Shown in pieces: positions 48,028-59,850 of a stretch of DNA of 64,000 nt (position 1 is the first letter of the stretch; each line of letters begins with the position of its first letter). A program made the position numbers and the translations under genes. The notes beneath the pieces were generated by a model. That model made no database searches. It saw nothing but the letters and a program-made list of their open reading frames with translations, and was not told the origin of the DNA. Origin of the DNA: Pholiota molesta (Eukaryota > Basidiomycota > Agaricomycetes > Agaricales > Strophariaceae); assembly GCA_014925825.1 (NCBI GenBank), contig JACGCK010000053.1, forward strand, positions 124,001 to 188,000. Reading direction: 5' to 3'.

Positions 48028-49653
48028 ATGCTAGGCACCCCAGTCTCCTACCAGGAACTCAGCGATTATCTGCGAGGAGCTACTTCATCACTCGAAGATG
48101 ATATTCCTCGCCTCATATCGTCTCTCCAATACCCCCAGGACCGTATAGATGACTTAGCGCGTATCGCAGAGTCTCTCAACAATGCAGGGCCTCCGAAAGG
48201 TATCTTGCTCCGACCGAAATCATGGGTAACGCTTTCGAGGAAGAAGAAGCAGGCAGCAAAACTCCGGAAAAGCGAAGGCGATTCCTACGCCGTTATCACA
48301 GCACTATATATACTGCTTTCCCCAATTCGACGCCTGCCGCCCGAACTGTTGACAGAGATTTTCATATACAGTCTTCCTCAGCAGCAGTTCATTTTACCCG
48401 GCGACGTAGGGTCTCCACTTCGCTTGATGCAAGTCTGCACCGAGTGGTGGAAAGTCTCTGTATCGAGTCCTCAATTGTGGTCGTCGCTGGAGCTCGTGCG
48501 ATCAACAATGGGACCACAATAGGACGTCATGAAGATGCCAGTACTTTTAGAATTTCCTATATCAACGTATGGCTTTCACGGTCTGGAGACCTTCCGCTCT
48601 CGTTATCCATCCAGGACGACCTTCTGTCAATCGAAGATGTTCGACACATATTGGGTGCGTATGCTGGGCGCATACAGCACTTAAAAGTCAAGGTCCCCGA
48701 GAAGACCTCGGATAGCCTTCCAGATCATGATTACCCCCGTCTAGAAAGTTTCGAAATCCATACTCCAAAGGGGCTTCAAATTACATCTTCCACTACCCTT
48801 TCGCAGACAATGAGTCGTGCCCCAAAGCTTCGTCGATTCATTTGGGAGAGCGTGACTAGTGGAGTATTTCGTCCTCCACCAATCGAACTTCGTTGGTCTG
48901 ATATTACCCATCTAATACTTCATGCAACAATCAGTCTTGAACATTGCTTCAAAATTCTTTCGTTGGCGATCAAGGCGACACACGTTCACTTCCAAGATAT
49001 TTTCGGTCTAACAACGCTCCCACTATCCTGATATCACATTACTGCACCTCTCCTACTTGTCCTTATCCTCTCATCATAACGTGTCGGATCTCATTGACGC
49101 AATCACTCTGCCTAATCTCAAACACCTTATGATCAATTTACGCTCATGGCAATATTCATCGATATTAGGGCTCTCCAACGGTCGAAATTCCCACTACAAA
49201 TTCTTAATCTCTCTTTTATGCCGCTGCAAGAGTTGGACCTCATCGAATGTCTTCAGTACATCCAGGGCACGCTTACAGAGCTTACAGTACAAACGAAATC
49301 TCCACTCGCTGTGACGGACGTCCTGCTCGACAAGTTAACATATACGGGCCTAGGTGACGTGCTATGTCCACGCCTCGAGATTCTTGCCTTCTATGACTGC
49401 CTCTCATGTTCGCCCGGTCGCTTGGCGCGCATGGCACGCTCGCGGTTGCGGTTTGGCCTACTCAGCGCACGCAAGTGGTTGATGGGTCGAAGCATTTACG
49501 TTAGGACAACTGGGCGTCTCGCCTCTGCGAGTGATAGAGCTCTATGCTTCGAATCCAGAACTCCCGACCCTCAAACCGCTACGAAATTTGGGGTTGCAGT
49601 TGGTCGCGTATTCAGATACTGATTTGGTGACTATCGACATTGACCAACCTTGA
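48028..49653 (+). CDS. F-box protein, single exon, frame-broken
   Basis: ATG 48028 starts MLGTPVSYQELSDYLRG and a helical region. The F-box itself, SPIRRLPPELLTEIFIYSLP, continues with SPLRLMQVCTEWWKVSVSSP and LWSSLEL. Downstream is an LRR-like body typical of mushroom F-box expansions: INVWLSRSGDLPLSLSIQDD, RAPKLRRFIWESV, ITHLILHATISLEHCFKIL, DLIDAITLPNLKHLMINL and VLCPRLEILAFYDCLSCSPG. It ends VAYSDTDLVTIDIDQP and stop at 49651-49653. Frames change near 48500-48515, about 49030, about 49150 and after 49430, each needing one base. Predicted role: substrate receptor of an SCF ubiquitin ligase. Such genes form large, fast-evolving families, so true decay is more plausible here than in the metabolic genes. 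Confidence 0.75.
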
Positions 49654-49990
49654 CCTGGACGATGCACATACCCCGCAGCTTGGCAGTCAGCCCAATACAC
49701 GACATGGCTGGCGTTCAAGTACACTACTTAGTAGAACGGATTACAATGGATATCATTTTAACTTCCCAGATCGGACATACATACACGTCAGATTATTTGC
49801 CATTGCACTCACCGTACTTATTCGTGGTATTGTTTGTCATTTTTGGGTTTGTGATGCCGCTATATACTTGCCTGGAATACGAGTCGTTGTTGGATCGGTT
49901 CATCAGGAATGGAACACCAAACAACGCGTAAACAACAGGCGCGTCGCGTTACCATACTTTTATTTGTCAACTATCGCCATCCACTTAACG
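49654..49990. other. Spacer between F-box gene and RNase H2A gene
   Basis: 337 nt with open frames but no protein similarity. Holds the RNase H2A promoter. Confidence 0.5.
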
Positions 49991-51281
49991 ATGTCCGAGC
50001 AAGTCCAACAAGTCCCCTCAGCGCCTGGCCCATCTACACCTCTCAAAGACTCATATACATACCACTCTCCACAGCCAACTGCACCTGGTCCCTATATCCT
50101 CGGCGTTGACGAAGCAGGTCGAGGACCAGTGCTGGGCCCGCTCGTTTACGGAATCGCCTACTGTCCAGCAGCGTACCAAGATACTTTGGAAGAATTAGGG
50201 TTTGCAGGTGCGTTGTTTCTTACTCCTAAAATACGGATGAATGGGGATTACATCTACTGGACAGATTCTAAAACGTTGACCGCCGCAAGCAGATCAACTT
50301 TACTGGACACTCTCAGTTCCGACCCTATCAACCTCGGATGGTCTGTGCGAGTAGTAAGGTATGTCCCAGCATCATATGCGTATTCTTTTTCCAATGAATT
50401 TATTTCCTCCAGCCTCAAGCAATATCTAGTGGCATGTTACGCCGTCCGCCCATCAATTTAAATCGGCAATCTGAAAATGCTACTATTCTCCTCATCCGGG
50501 AGATTCTAGCGAAGGGCATCCAACTATCGAAGTAAATGAACCGAATCCTTGCTCATTCCCATTAAGACTGTTATATTTGTCTAGGTCTACGTGGATGCTC
50601 TAGGAACGACAACAACATACGAAAAATACCTATCATCTTTATTTCCGGGAATCCAATTTACTGTCACCACGAAAGCCGACTCCAAATTCAAGATAGTTGG
50701 AGCAGCTAGTGTTGCTGCTAAAGTGACTCGCGATGCATGTGTAGAAGGATGGCGTTTCGAAGAGAGTGAAGGGCAGACGGAATCGCCCTGGGGCTCAGCA
50801 CTTGGATCGGGGTATCCGTCTGGTATGTCTGCATGGGCCATTTGGCACTGATTCAAGCATATAAACTGTTTCTTTAGATCCCAATACCCAGGCGTGGCTG
50901 AAAACCGCTGTAAATCCTGTCTTCGGATTCCCCAACCTTGTGCGCTTTTCGTGGACAACAGTAAAGTCATTCTAGAGAAGAGTGCACATTCCGTGAAATG
51001 GTTTGCAATATTCGATACATCCCTCCTGTTAGTTCTCATCTTTCATATTTTCTACCAGGATTGATGAAGGTCAAGCGTCATTGGTCAAAGCCTTCGAGGG
51101 CGGGAAAGGCCTCGACAAGGATCGATCTGTAGTGACGAAGGAGTTGCATCTCAGGAGCGTAACGTCCTCTGATTCTCAGACCCTGACCTCTCCATTCGAG
51201 AAAGATACCCCAATACCCCACCTGTGTATTAACGTTTGTCATAATTATTTAATTTGTACTCGGACTGTGAAGAGAATGTGA
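49991..51281 (+). CDS. RNH201: RNase H2 catalytic subunit A
   Basis: Removes single ribonucleotides from DNA and RNA from RNA-DNA hybrids. Exons 49991-50207, 50265-50353, 50413-50531, 50585-50822, then from about 50879. The type 2 RNase H signature [20 protein letters not shown] carries the first Asp-Glu pair. [14 protein letters not shown] and [20 protein letters not shown] supply the remaining catalytic residues. [18 protein letters not shown] and LHLRSVTS close the fold. Two sites look like GG reduced to G: the donor at 50531-50532 (AAGTAAAT, one base out of phase) and GTAAAGTC near 50966. The C-terminus after LRSVTS (to stop 51279-51281) is longer than usual and may reflect a third missed base. 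Confidence 0.88.
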
Positions 51282-51568
51282 AAATGCCCATGAATGGTAC
51301 ATCATCTGCATTTTATTTGCTGCGAAAGAGCCGCAAATGAGATGTTTAATCAGGAGCCCCTCTAGATTCGCCACAAACCAAGCAGCCTTCGAAGACCTCA
51401 AACGTTATGCTCTATCATACGCATTAAACTCCCTAGGGAAAAATGCGAGCCCACGGCGCAAAATTGTTTAAATGACAACTCCGATCGTCTGTACAATTGA
51501 ATGATTCTATTATATATCAAGGTCTTATGTACCTTCAAGACAATTTATGATCAAGAATCAAGGGTATA
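51282..51568. terminator. Shared 3' region of RNH201 and SNU66
   Basis: 287 nt between convergent stops. AT-rich elements such as ATTATATATC near 51510 could serve polyadenylation on either strand. No defined signal was proven. Confidence 0.35.
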
Positions 51569-54515
51569 CTATGCTAATGCGAGGAGATTTAGGTTCGCTT
51601 GAACCTTATCTCCTCTTCGGGGGTGGCGAACCTTGAGGTTCGTCGCCTGCCTTCCTCTTCCCAAGCCGAATGCGACCTTTACACGATCGCCAGGGACTGG
51701 TGTACCGTTTTGTGATGAAGGTTCGACGATTGCAGACGATATACGAGAGAAGCCTGCTTTGGGTGCAGGTGAAGCGGAAGTCGAGCCTACGGGACTGATG
51801 CCGTTGGAGCCCAAGTTCAATTGCGGAGCGGGCACTGTCATGAAACCAGACTCTGGCACTTGTGGGCCGACCTTACTCTCCTTCTTTTTCTTGTTCTTCT
51901 CGGTTTTGCCTTTGGCAAGGGGCTGAGCGTCCAAAAATTCGGCGGCTTGAGGCACAGCACTGGACAATAGAAATGAATTATTTTGGAAAATGTGGTATGA
52001 ATTAAAGGACTTACCCTCTGTTTCCAACTGACAGGACGAAGTGAGCCTGTCCCGCCTTCTCCTGGCGGGCCTGGAATGCCCTGTTCATGCTTAAGGGGGT
52101 GTCGCCGCTCACCATAGCCTCTTTCTTCTTCTCCTCTGCGATCTTCTTCAGACGCTTCTCCGTTTTCATCTTGCCTGATCCTTTGCCATGGAATTTATGC
52201 GACAGGGCTTTCCAGGCCTCCTTCGGCGTAAGTGATCGTCCAAATTCGTCATAGTAAACAATGTTGACATCTGGTTTGTAGTTCTTGAAGTATCCATGGC
52301 TTCTTTGGCTTCTTGCTGCTCACGGAGCCGGTTCTCGTATTCGCGCTGTGCTTGATCCTTATTCGCTCCACGGGATTGCAACCTCTCTAGTTCTCGCTGG
52401 GCAACGCGCCGCCTTTGATCTGCCAACCACAAATCCCGCTGCCTCTGCGTCTTTTCGCGCTCCATTTGATCCGCTGAAGGCTGAGCGAGAATGCCTTGAT
52501 GACGAAGGATGTTCAAGGTAGATGCCATGCCCGTGCTGAATGTCTGCTCAGATGATGTGCCCACTTCGTCGCCGCCACCATTCACAGCGGCGTTTTCCTC
52601 TTCTTCCGTTTTCTTGAGGGCATCCTCAATCGCATCCAGCATGTTCATGTCATAATCTTCCTCCTCCTCGTCTTTTACGCGGACTTCACCAGCCTCCAAC
52701 TCATCAAGAGCCACATCTCCAGGCGCCATGGAGACATCGCGAGACTCGGGTTTCGGTCGCGGTACTTCTGGTAGTTGGGAGAGTACAGGCTCTTTTGGCT
52801 CCGATTTGGGTTTCACGATTTGGTTGTTGCCAACTGCTTGAACAAACTCGGAAGTTTCATCAAAGGTCAACCCTCCCTCTTCCTCATGACCTGGGTCTTC
52901 CTTTCTGGCTGACTCTTCATTTTCTGCCTCCTCTTCTTTTACTCGCTGTTTAGAAACTGAAAAAATTAAATTAATCAATGCATGGAAATGAGTGAAACAG
53001 TGTGCCTTACTTTTTTTGGCCAACTCCTCCGGCGATAGCTTCTTTGTTTTACGTAGTTTAGCCTGGCGCGAGCGGGCAAGCGCGGCTTGGAGCTCATCAT
53101 CATCCACGAAGTTAGCATTAAGGTCTCTGACAAGAGGAATAATGGGTTTGTCGACATCCATGCTATCTGTATCGAGCTCAGCTTCCACGGGTGCTCTGCG
53201 ACTAGATCTCTTTTTCTTTGTCTGTCGCTCAAGTCAGATATATGACAAAATGGTCACGTAAAAACACTAACCTTGGGCTTCTTGAAACCAATATCACTCT
53301 CTTGAATGTAATCGGCAGTCTCTAGGTTTTCTGAATCGTATAATTAGCATACCATCTGAAAATCAAGCAATAGCGGATTGATTACGTACTGGTGTAATCA
53401 ATCGAGAGCAAAGTCTTGTTGAGAGAAGCCGCTGCTTGTTGTTTTTGTTCCTCTTGCTTTACTTTACTGGATAGGGTAGACGAACTACCCAGACGGAACT
53501 CCTAGAAATATATCATGAGCATTCCTCCAATTTCGTATGACCTAATGACTCACCGAGCTGCGACGCCCTTCGATATCTTCATCATATTTCGCCAAAATGG
53601 AACGTTTCATTAAGCCCTGATTGCCCTCGACGAACTCATCATCATCATATCCCGTATAATCGCGTTTTTTGATCTTGAGTTCTTTGCGCTCTTTCAATCT
53701 CTCTTCCTCAGCCATCTCCACATTCTGTAGTTCATCCTCTATGTACGAAAGAAAACAGGCTATTAGAATTCGACAGAGCGTCAAAGTTTTGACCACATAC
53801 CCTCATTGTCCAGAATTCTACTGTCTTTCAACGTAAGTATCCGAGCTTCGCCTTCGTCCATTTCATCGAAGTCATGGCTAACTTTCAGGCCAACAAGATC
53901 GCCTACATGATAAATACTATAGTGAGCAGGGATTGCCGAAATGCGAATGACAATAAATGACTTACGTTCAGTGTAGTCTTGTAGAACTTCTTTATCTCTG
54001 TTCTCGAACTCTTCTTGGCGCTTTTTCGCGAGTTCCTTCTCCTTCTTCTTATTTCTTTTGATCCACTTCAGCGTGTCATCTACTCCCCGTCTGCATCGCC
54101 CAGAGTTGTTCCTTTCAGTGATGCGTTGAGTTCCCGTCGATTTCGCACCCTGTCGAGTAATATATGAGCGTCGGCGGTCTCAAGTTGCAAAATAGCCAAA
54201 AGTTGTTCTGGTAGACCGAATGGAAACAATGAAGCAAAGTGGATAAGAAGATAGAAACAAAACTTACTTGGCTATTTTATCCTGAATTTTCCTGTAAGAG
54301 GGAAAATACGATGATGAGATGGGTTCTTCAAGTGAAGAAATAACCACTGACTTTGCATCCCGCTCCTTCGCTTCCTTTTCGCGGAGCTTCGAGTAATTAG
54401 CTTCTGCCTGCTGGTCGCTATCTGCAGGAGCCTTGTCGTCCGTTAGAGGCTTTAGACCGAGAGAAATACGGATCTTGTTCGTCTCCTCCAAGCTAATACT
54501 CTCTTCCATAGACAT
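51569..54515 (-). CDS. SNU66: U4/U6.U5 tri-snRNP protein SNU66/SART1
   Basis: Splicing factor needed for pre-catalytic spliceosome assembly. ATG at 54515: MSMEESISLEETNKIRISLG, the conserved SART-1 start, then TDDKAPADSDQQ and LKWIKRNKKKEKELAKKRQE. RDLVGLKVSHDFDEMDEGEA, KIKKRDYTGYDDDEF, GLMKRSILAKYDEDIEG, NFVDDDELQAALARSRQ, GGLTFDETSEFVQAV and MASTLNILRHQGIL follow. The C-terminal core runs YDEFGRSLTPKEAWKALSHK, KTEKRLKKIAEEKKKEAM and MNRAFQARQEKAGQAHFVLS, to VKVAFGLGRG and stop at 51569. Short introns separate about nine exons. One base is missing near 52290-52296 (AMD to YFKNYKPDV). A spliceosomal gene in an intron-dense genome is expected to be essential. Confidence 0.9.
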
Positions 54516-54689
54516 TGTGGTGTATTCTGAGCGAGGAAGAGTCGTAAGGATGCAGTAGGAGTCAGAAAGCAATGTCACGGTTGGCTACTGAGTTATTCAG
54601 GTTGATCGCATTACGTAACCAAATGCTCAACGTTGTTTCCCGAGGCCATCCTGCAAGTTGCTCTCTTCAAACACATCGCCCATAGAAGG
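54516..54689. promoter_or_regulatory. Shared divergent promoter of SNU66 and the complex I subunit
   Basis: 174 nt between the two ATGs. No TATA box. Short leaders are expected for both genes. Confidence 0.45.
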
Positions 54690-55030
54690 ATGTCCACCCT
54701 CACCGGCCCTTTTCGGAGAACATACCGTTACCTGGTATGCTCTCGTGCTGCTCTTACTATGTATTGGTCTAATCAAGCAATGTTGCAGCAACGTCAGGCC
54801 CATGAAAACCCTGTCATCTTCTACTCAGTAATCATTGGGTCCATTGGACCACTTATGACTGTCACCATTTTGCCTCTTCGTGAGAGACTGGGATACAGAC
54901 CTGCAGAAATGATTCCTACAACTTATCCTAGTTCGTGAAGTCATTTGGTTGGAGTCCGTGAATGTCCTAATTTAGCCCAACAGTACCCAATAGACCCAGG
55001 CGTCAAGTGCAAGGATACGAAGATCCCTAA
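54690..55030 (+). CDS. NADH:ubiquinone oxidoreductase 9.5 kDa subunit
   Basis: Small accessory subunit of mitochondrial complex I, inner membrane. Three exons (54690-54734, 54789-54930, 54984-55030) encode 77 residues. MSTLTGPFRRTYRYL leads into AHENPVIFYSVIIGSIGPLM, one membrane segment, then ERLGYRPAEMIPTTYPIPNR and the end RQVQGYEDP. The PFRRTYRYL, HENPV-FYS and GYRPAE-IPT-YP motifs are diagnostic for the fungal family, and the length is normal. The second donor is the weaker GTTCGTG. Without that splice the frame would stop 4 codons later, so the three-exon model is preferred for restoring the family C-terminus. Confidence 0.88.
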
Positions 55031-55216
55031 ACTGTTTACTAGGGTATCGCTCTAATTGAATTACTGTTGAAAGGCGACATGGATGCTGTGAATAGATAGG
55101 GATACACTGGTAACGTCAACGAGACAGTTGATTTCCTGATTGGAGTTCGCAATATCTGGTCTTTCGGGAGTCGGTTGTGAGTTTGACGAATCTACTATCT
55201 TCCTTCACGTGAGATT

Positions 55217-56365
55217 ATGGACGCGCAGATTCAAGAAGAAATCTCCGATCTATTATTTGTGAGTTACCATCTCCGCCATCCCCAGCCATATACTTAAACG
55301 CCGCACCCAGAACTGCAATTGAGTATATATCATCATGCAAGTTAAATATCGGAATTCGGCGACCCTTTGAGATGATATTCGAGGCGGAAGCTCTGCCCGA
55401 AATAAGCTGCCTTATCCCCCTTGATTGTTTGGACTAATTTTATGTACAGACTTAGGCCCACGAAGGTTTTGGCACCCTCGGACTAAAAGAGATCTCTGTG
55501 AGAGAGTCGTTACTCGTTTTGTTCTCCGCATTGTCATTTAATCAGGTATCGTATGCTAGGGTTCCACGCTGGGCTATTCCATATTCCCGAATCGAGCCCA
55601 CAATCTGCTTGGTGTGTCTACTTTTATAATCTCTTGAGGTGTCGTCGCCGACGAGTGATATCTTATCGTTGCGGGGTAAACTGGATGTCAAGTAAATGAT
55701 AGGATGCAGATCCTGCCCAATTCCTCCTTTGGAGGAGCTAGCTCACTCGTTGATCATGATCAAAATTCTTATGACGGCGAAGTGGGCATTCCTGATTACT
55801 CTTCATTAATGAAAAAAGGACGATCTAGTCAAATGAAACTGATAATTTCAAGGCCTCAGTCAACTACCCTTCCCCGCGGGACAATTTACTCGATCCCCGT
55901 TGCAGCGTCGTTTTTCTCGTCTCGTGGCTTATATTCGATTTTTGACAAGTCCTGATCAATGGCACTTTCCTCCAGCTTCTGCTGTGAAACCATCGACATC
56001 GCAACAATTGAATGCTGGAAATATTGTATGTGCTTCTTTCTCTGGACAAGCTTCTCTGATTCTCCCTTTACAGGATTTAACCTTCGGTTTTGTCGTCTGA
56101 AATTCTCAGGCCTGTTCTACTTCCCCTCCACGGTCCACCTACATATTCATATTGGCCAATGGCTGGCTATGGTGAATATTCATTCACCAACGGCAACGAG
56201 ATGGCGCCACTGCACCCGGCCCTCTCTATTTCGCAAACAATACATGCGCCCCTGTCAATGAAGGGATTCGTTCCCACTCTCGTTCACTTATTTAAGGACT
56301 TTTATGCACTTTTAAGGCAAGCCATTATGGAGCTAAAACGCATCATATGTGCTGCAACTACATAA
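55217..56365 (+). other. Possible unrecognised spliced gene, weak
   Basis: Coding-like pieces in order: MDAQIQEEISDLLF at 55217 followed by a GTGAGT donor, AHEGFGTLGLKEISVRESLL before a donor at about 55547, VSSPTSDILSLRGKLDVK near 55665, SLVDHDQNSYDGEVGIPDYS and LMKKGRSSQMKLI from 55704, RRFSRLVAYIRFLTSPDQW, and a Pro/Tyr/His-rich piece PPTYSYWPMAGYGEYSFTNG near 56130-56190. The LMKK...LVAYI order faintly recalls the second half of a WOPR (Gti1/Pac2) domain, but the first half is absent and phases do not all fit. It could be a decayed gene. Confidence 0.25.
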
Positions 56366-58248
56366 TAGCTATTGAATGAAATGCTCACATGCTTGCCATC
56401 GCTATCGGATGTCCTATCAGCGGAAATTGCGCAGTCATTTGAATCTCACACACTTCCCCCTTCTTTGCTGTTTGGCAGATCGATTGTCATCTATTATTTG
56501 GTCTGTTTTGAGAGACTACCATTGGGTAACAAGTCTAGCTATTTCACCAAGAACTAAGCAACAATATGCAAGTTATGTAGTTCCTGAATTTCTGGCCACG
56601 AGATAAACCTCTTTGGCGAATATGAACTACTGTGATGTGAATGAACCCAGAAAAGGTACATCTACTGGGACTTTTCATAAACTCTGAATAGCTCTGAATC
56701 TGGTTGACTCGAGAACCCAGTATGAAGCCACAACGAGGTCACCCCTCCAACGGGCCAGATCAAGAAACTGCGCTCCAAATAAACTAAGAACAGCATCACC
56801 ATTCCCCCTCATTCCCCTTGGCAGAGTTGGACCTAGTTGGACTATGTACACAAATTACATCTGATCCTTTTTCTATCTTTCAGCTGAAATTGGCGTGCGA
56901 CAGGTACATACTTATACGTACTGTCTCTCGCCAAAAATACTGTTTTGACTTCGTCTCTGGTCAGTTGACGTTGATGTGGCTGGATCAAGTGCCCCGTCCA
57001 GTTTCATTTTCGACGTTTGCCCAGCATTGAACATGATAGATTGAAATACTTAGTATGCATCGCTATGTGCATCCAGCCTACTTACATACATCCTAGGCTC
57101 TAAGGTACGGGTGCAGTCTTCAGACTCTTCTTCTGCAGATCTTTTCAAGCGCGTGACTCTATATATGCGGGAGCAGATTAAAACCCAGATAGAAAAAGAG
57201 AAAAATAACAATCGATATCGGCGTCTGTCTAGCTTTATTACTTACTGGGCCAAGCTTGGCGAGATAGTAGTACTTACATAGATAGTACATCATGTACTAT
57301 CATGTACATGCGTTCCCCCGCATTCCCGACTCCAAATGGGTTAATTTCATATTTCCCCACATTTACCGTTCGCATTTTCAAATCAACCCCGCATTTTTGT
57401 GGGGTATGGAGCATATTCTCTCATATTCTACGTATGTACTTTGGTCTTTTCATCATAAGTATAACTATCATTTAGTCATAATTTTTTGAAGGGCGCCGTT
57501 AGTGAGTTCCTGCAGCCACTGGCATACATACCCCAGCATTGAGTAATATCGATGATCAGACTACATCATCAAGTAAAAAAAAAAAGATCACATGAATTTG
57601 TAACGACTTGGCGGTAGCACAACCTAGTGCAAGTCTGGTGCAAGTGCAAATTCCATATGGATCCGGAGGCGGGCGGTTGTCCGCAATTATGATATGGATT
57701 TGAGGAAATGACGGGTCATGGGGCGACAGCGTCGTTAGAGCCAAGTTAACATGTGCACGAAGTCTATGACAATGAAATCTTTTGAGAATTACATAGCTCG
57801 TGAACATGGGGTATGTTTTGGGGCTTTGGTCAAATTGACAATTTGTGAATAAAACCAACGACAGCTCATGGAACGATAGTGACCTCTTTAGCATGTCCAA
57901 GATTTCGATGTTTTCCTGGAGGAATCTCGAAACGTCAAGATTGTTGGGCAACCACGCTATCAAGGTGCGGCCTCCGACTACGAATCATCGTGACGAATCC
58001 GGGATTTTTCCATCTCCATTTAGGCACCCGTTACGATAGATCCTGAGATTTAAAATATGCAGGAATGCATTGATCAGTGACAGCACCCGGACAGGAGCGC
58101 TGAACGCGGCGAAGTAAAAATAGATCCATCACTCCTACCATGGTACACACAGGTACACCTTTGATTCCCCCATTATTTATCTCTCAACGGAGTAATTCAT
58201 TCACATCAAATTCAGGACATGACATGAGATCTTGGAACCTGGCACAGG
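56366..58248. other. Intergenic, 1.9 kb
   Basis: No gene seen. Contains a perfect inverted repeat at 57281-57301, an A11 run near 57575, and several TACATA/GTACAT repeats between 57040 and 57310. Confidence 0.5.
57281..57301. repeat. Perfect 10-bp inverted repeat with 1-nt spacer
   Basis: GATAGTACAT, C, ATGTACTATC, within a larger field of GTAC/TACAT repeats. Confidence 0.9.
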
Positions 58249-58254
58249 TATAAA
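58249..58254 (+). promoter_or_regulatory. Probable TATA box of the aquaglyceroporin gene
   Basis: TATAAA in AGGTATAAAGACG, 116 nt before the ATG at 58365, a normal spacing for a fungal TATA gene. Confidence 0.5.
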
Positions 58255-58364
58255 GACGTTATACGAAATCTGCTCCAGCAGACATTCCCTCGTCCTCCGA
58301 CTCGGATTTTAGACCTCCTCCCTCAGTGCTTTCGAAGTTCGAACGAGCATTCGGAATTCTCACC

Positions 58365-59850
58365 ATGTCAGCTCCAGTACTTCATGTTCGTGATCTTGGG
58401 CAGCGCCCGCGCTTGTTCACTATATGGGAGAAGAAGAGGAATTCGAAGGAAGTCCATTGGCTTATGGAATGCTTTGCTGAGGCGGTAAGTAACTTCCGTT
58501 ACCTCTAGTGGATTCCTATTGATGTGTATGTGTCCAGTTGGGGGTGTTTTTCTACGTTTACTTCGGTCTCGGCTCCCAAGTTGGTTGGGTGTTTGGAAAC
58601 CTCGTCAAGCAAGAAGGAATTTCAAGTAGGTGTCTTATAATTCATGATCCTTCGAGTATGTCTTTGATCCGGTGGCATGGTTTTCGTCTTATAGGTATCT
58701 TCCAAATCGGTATGGCGTACTCATTCGGTATCGTCTTCGCTCTTACGGTCTGCGCGAGTACTTCGGGCGGACATTTCAATCCCTGTGTTTCTATTGCCCT
58801 GGTCATCTTCAGGGGATTCCCACCTCTGAAGGCATTGAGGTGAGATCGATCTACTCTGCTTCAATGATTGATTTTGGCTCATCCAATAACTAGATACATC
58901 GTCGCGCAAATTTTAGGCTCTTTCGTGGCTTCAATCGTTGTGTATAACCAGTGGAAAGCTATTATCGATTTAGCTGAAAACGCTACTGAAGCAGCAGCCC
59001 CCGGCGTTCTCCAGGCCATTTTCTTCACTCCTAATGGCCCTGCTGGTGCCTTTGGAAACTATATGCTCCCTGGCCAAACCATTCCTCGTGTATTTATGAA
59101 TGAGTTTATGAATGTACGATTATTTTCAAGTCTCAAACTTTGATAAAGCTGACAAAACTTCAATGCAGTGCGCAATCATTGGCATGATTATTTGGACTTG
59201 CCTGGACCCCTCCAAGATTGTCCTCCCCCCTGTCGCGGCAACCTTCGTTGTCGCCTTCAGCTAGTGGGTCCCCTTTAAAGACATATTATTTCAAGCAATT
59301 GACAATCCCTTTTAGCGGTGCCGCAATCTGGGGTTTCGCTGTTCCAGGAGGTAAAATTGCTCCGAATTGATACCAGAGAGCAGATCGATAGCTAAAATCA
59401 CTTAAACTACAGTCTCATTGAACGCTGCTCGTGATATTGGTGCTCGTCTCGGAGCCATGGCTATCTGGGGCAGAGCAGGTAAGTAACACCATATAAGTTA
59501 CCTGCCCATGATTGCTGATATTTGATCCAGCTGGCGGAACGAGCTACAGCGCCATCTCAGCGCTTGTCAATATTCCAGCCACCCTTGTCGGTATATTGCT
59601 TTATGAGATTTTCCTCGTTGACTCTGATGCTGGTTGGTTTTTTTATTGTCTATGTCGCGGATTGAGCGCTGACGTAGTTTTTCTCTTAGTTGTTTCGGAG
59701 GAGCACATCAAGTTCATTCGCCACCATCAAAACCATGCCAGGCATGCTCTTGAGCTGCAGAATTCGAACCGCAGTAACTACGATGCTGAAACTGCTTCCA
59801 CCGAAAAACCCAATGTCGCCACATACGAGAACTCGCCATCAGATGTTTAG
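58365..59850 (+). CDS. MIP-family aquaglyceroporin with altered pore motifs
   Basis: Nine exons (58365-58484, 58538-58625, 58695-58839, 58894-59113, 59169-59263, 59316-59350, 59413-59478, 59531-59632, 59690-59850) encode 343 residues in consistent phase. Six membrane segments: LGVFFYVYFGLG, IFQIGMAYSFGIVFAL, YIVAQILGSFVASIVVY, CAIIGMIIWTCL, VAATFVVAFSYGAAIWG and LVNIPATLVGILLYEIFLV. Loop B is SGGHFNPCVSIA (NPC instead of NPA). Loop E is VSLNAARDIGARLG (NAA instead of NPA; the Asp after Arg marks glycerol-type channels). The long loop between segments 3 and 4 and the hydrophilic tail are typical of basidiomycete members. Start ATG in CACCATGTC. Plasma-membrane water, glycerol or small-solute channel; substrate not inferable. 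Confidence 0.93.

Noticed and set aside
15785..52300. Insertional RNA editing or programmed frameshifting as cause of the many frame breaks
   Set aside because: Breaks occur at unrelated sites and cluster by contig region; assembly deletions are simpler. Kept only as an alternative to be excluded by RNA-seq.
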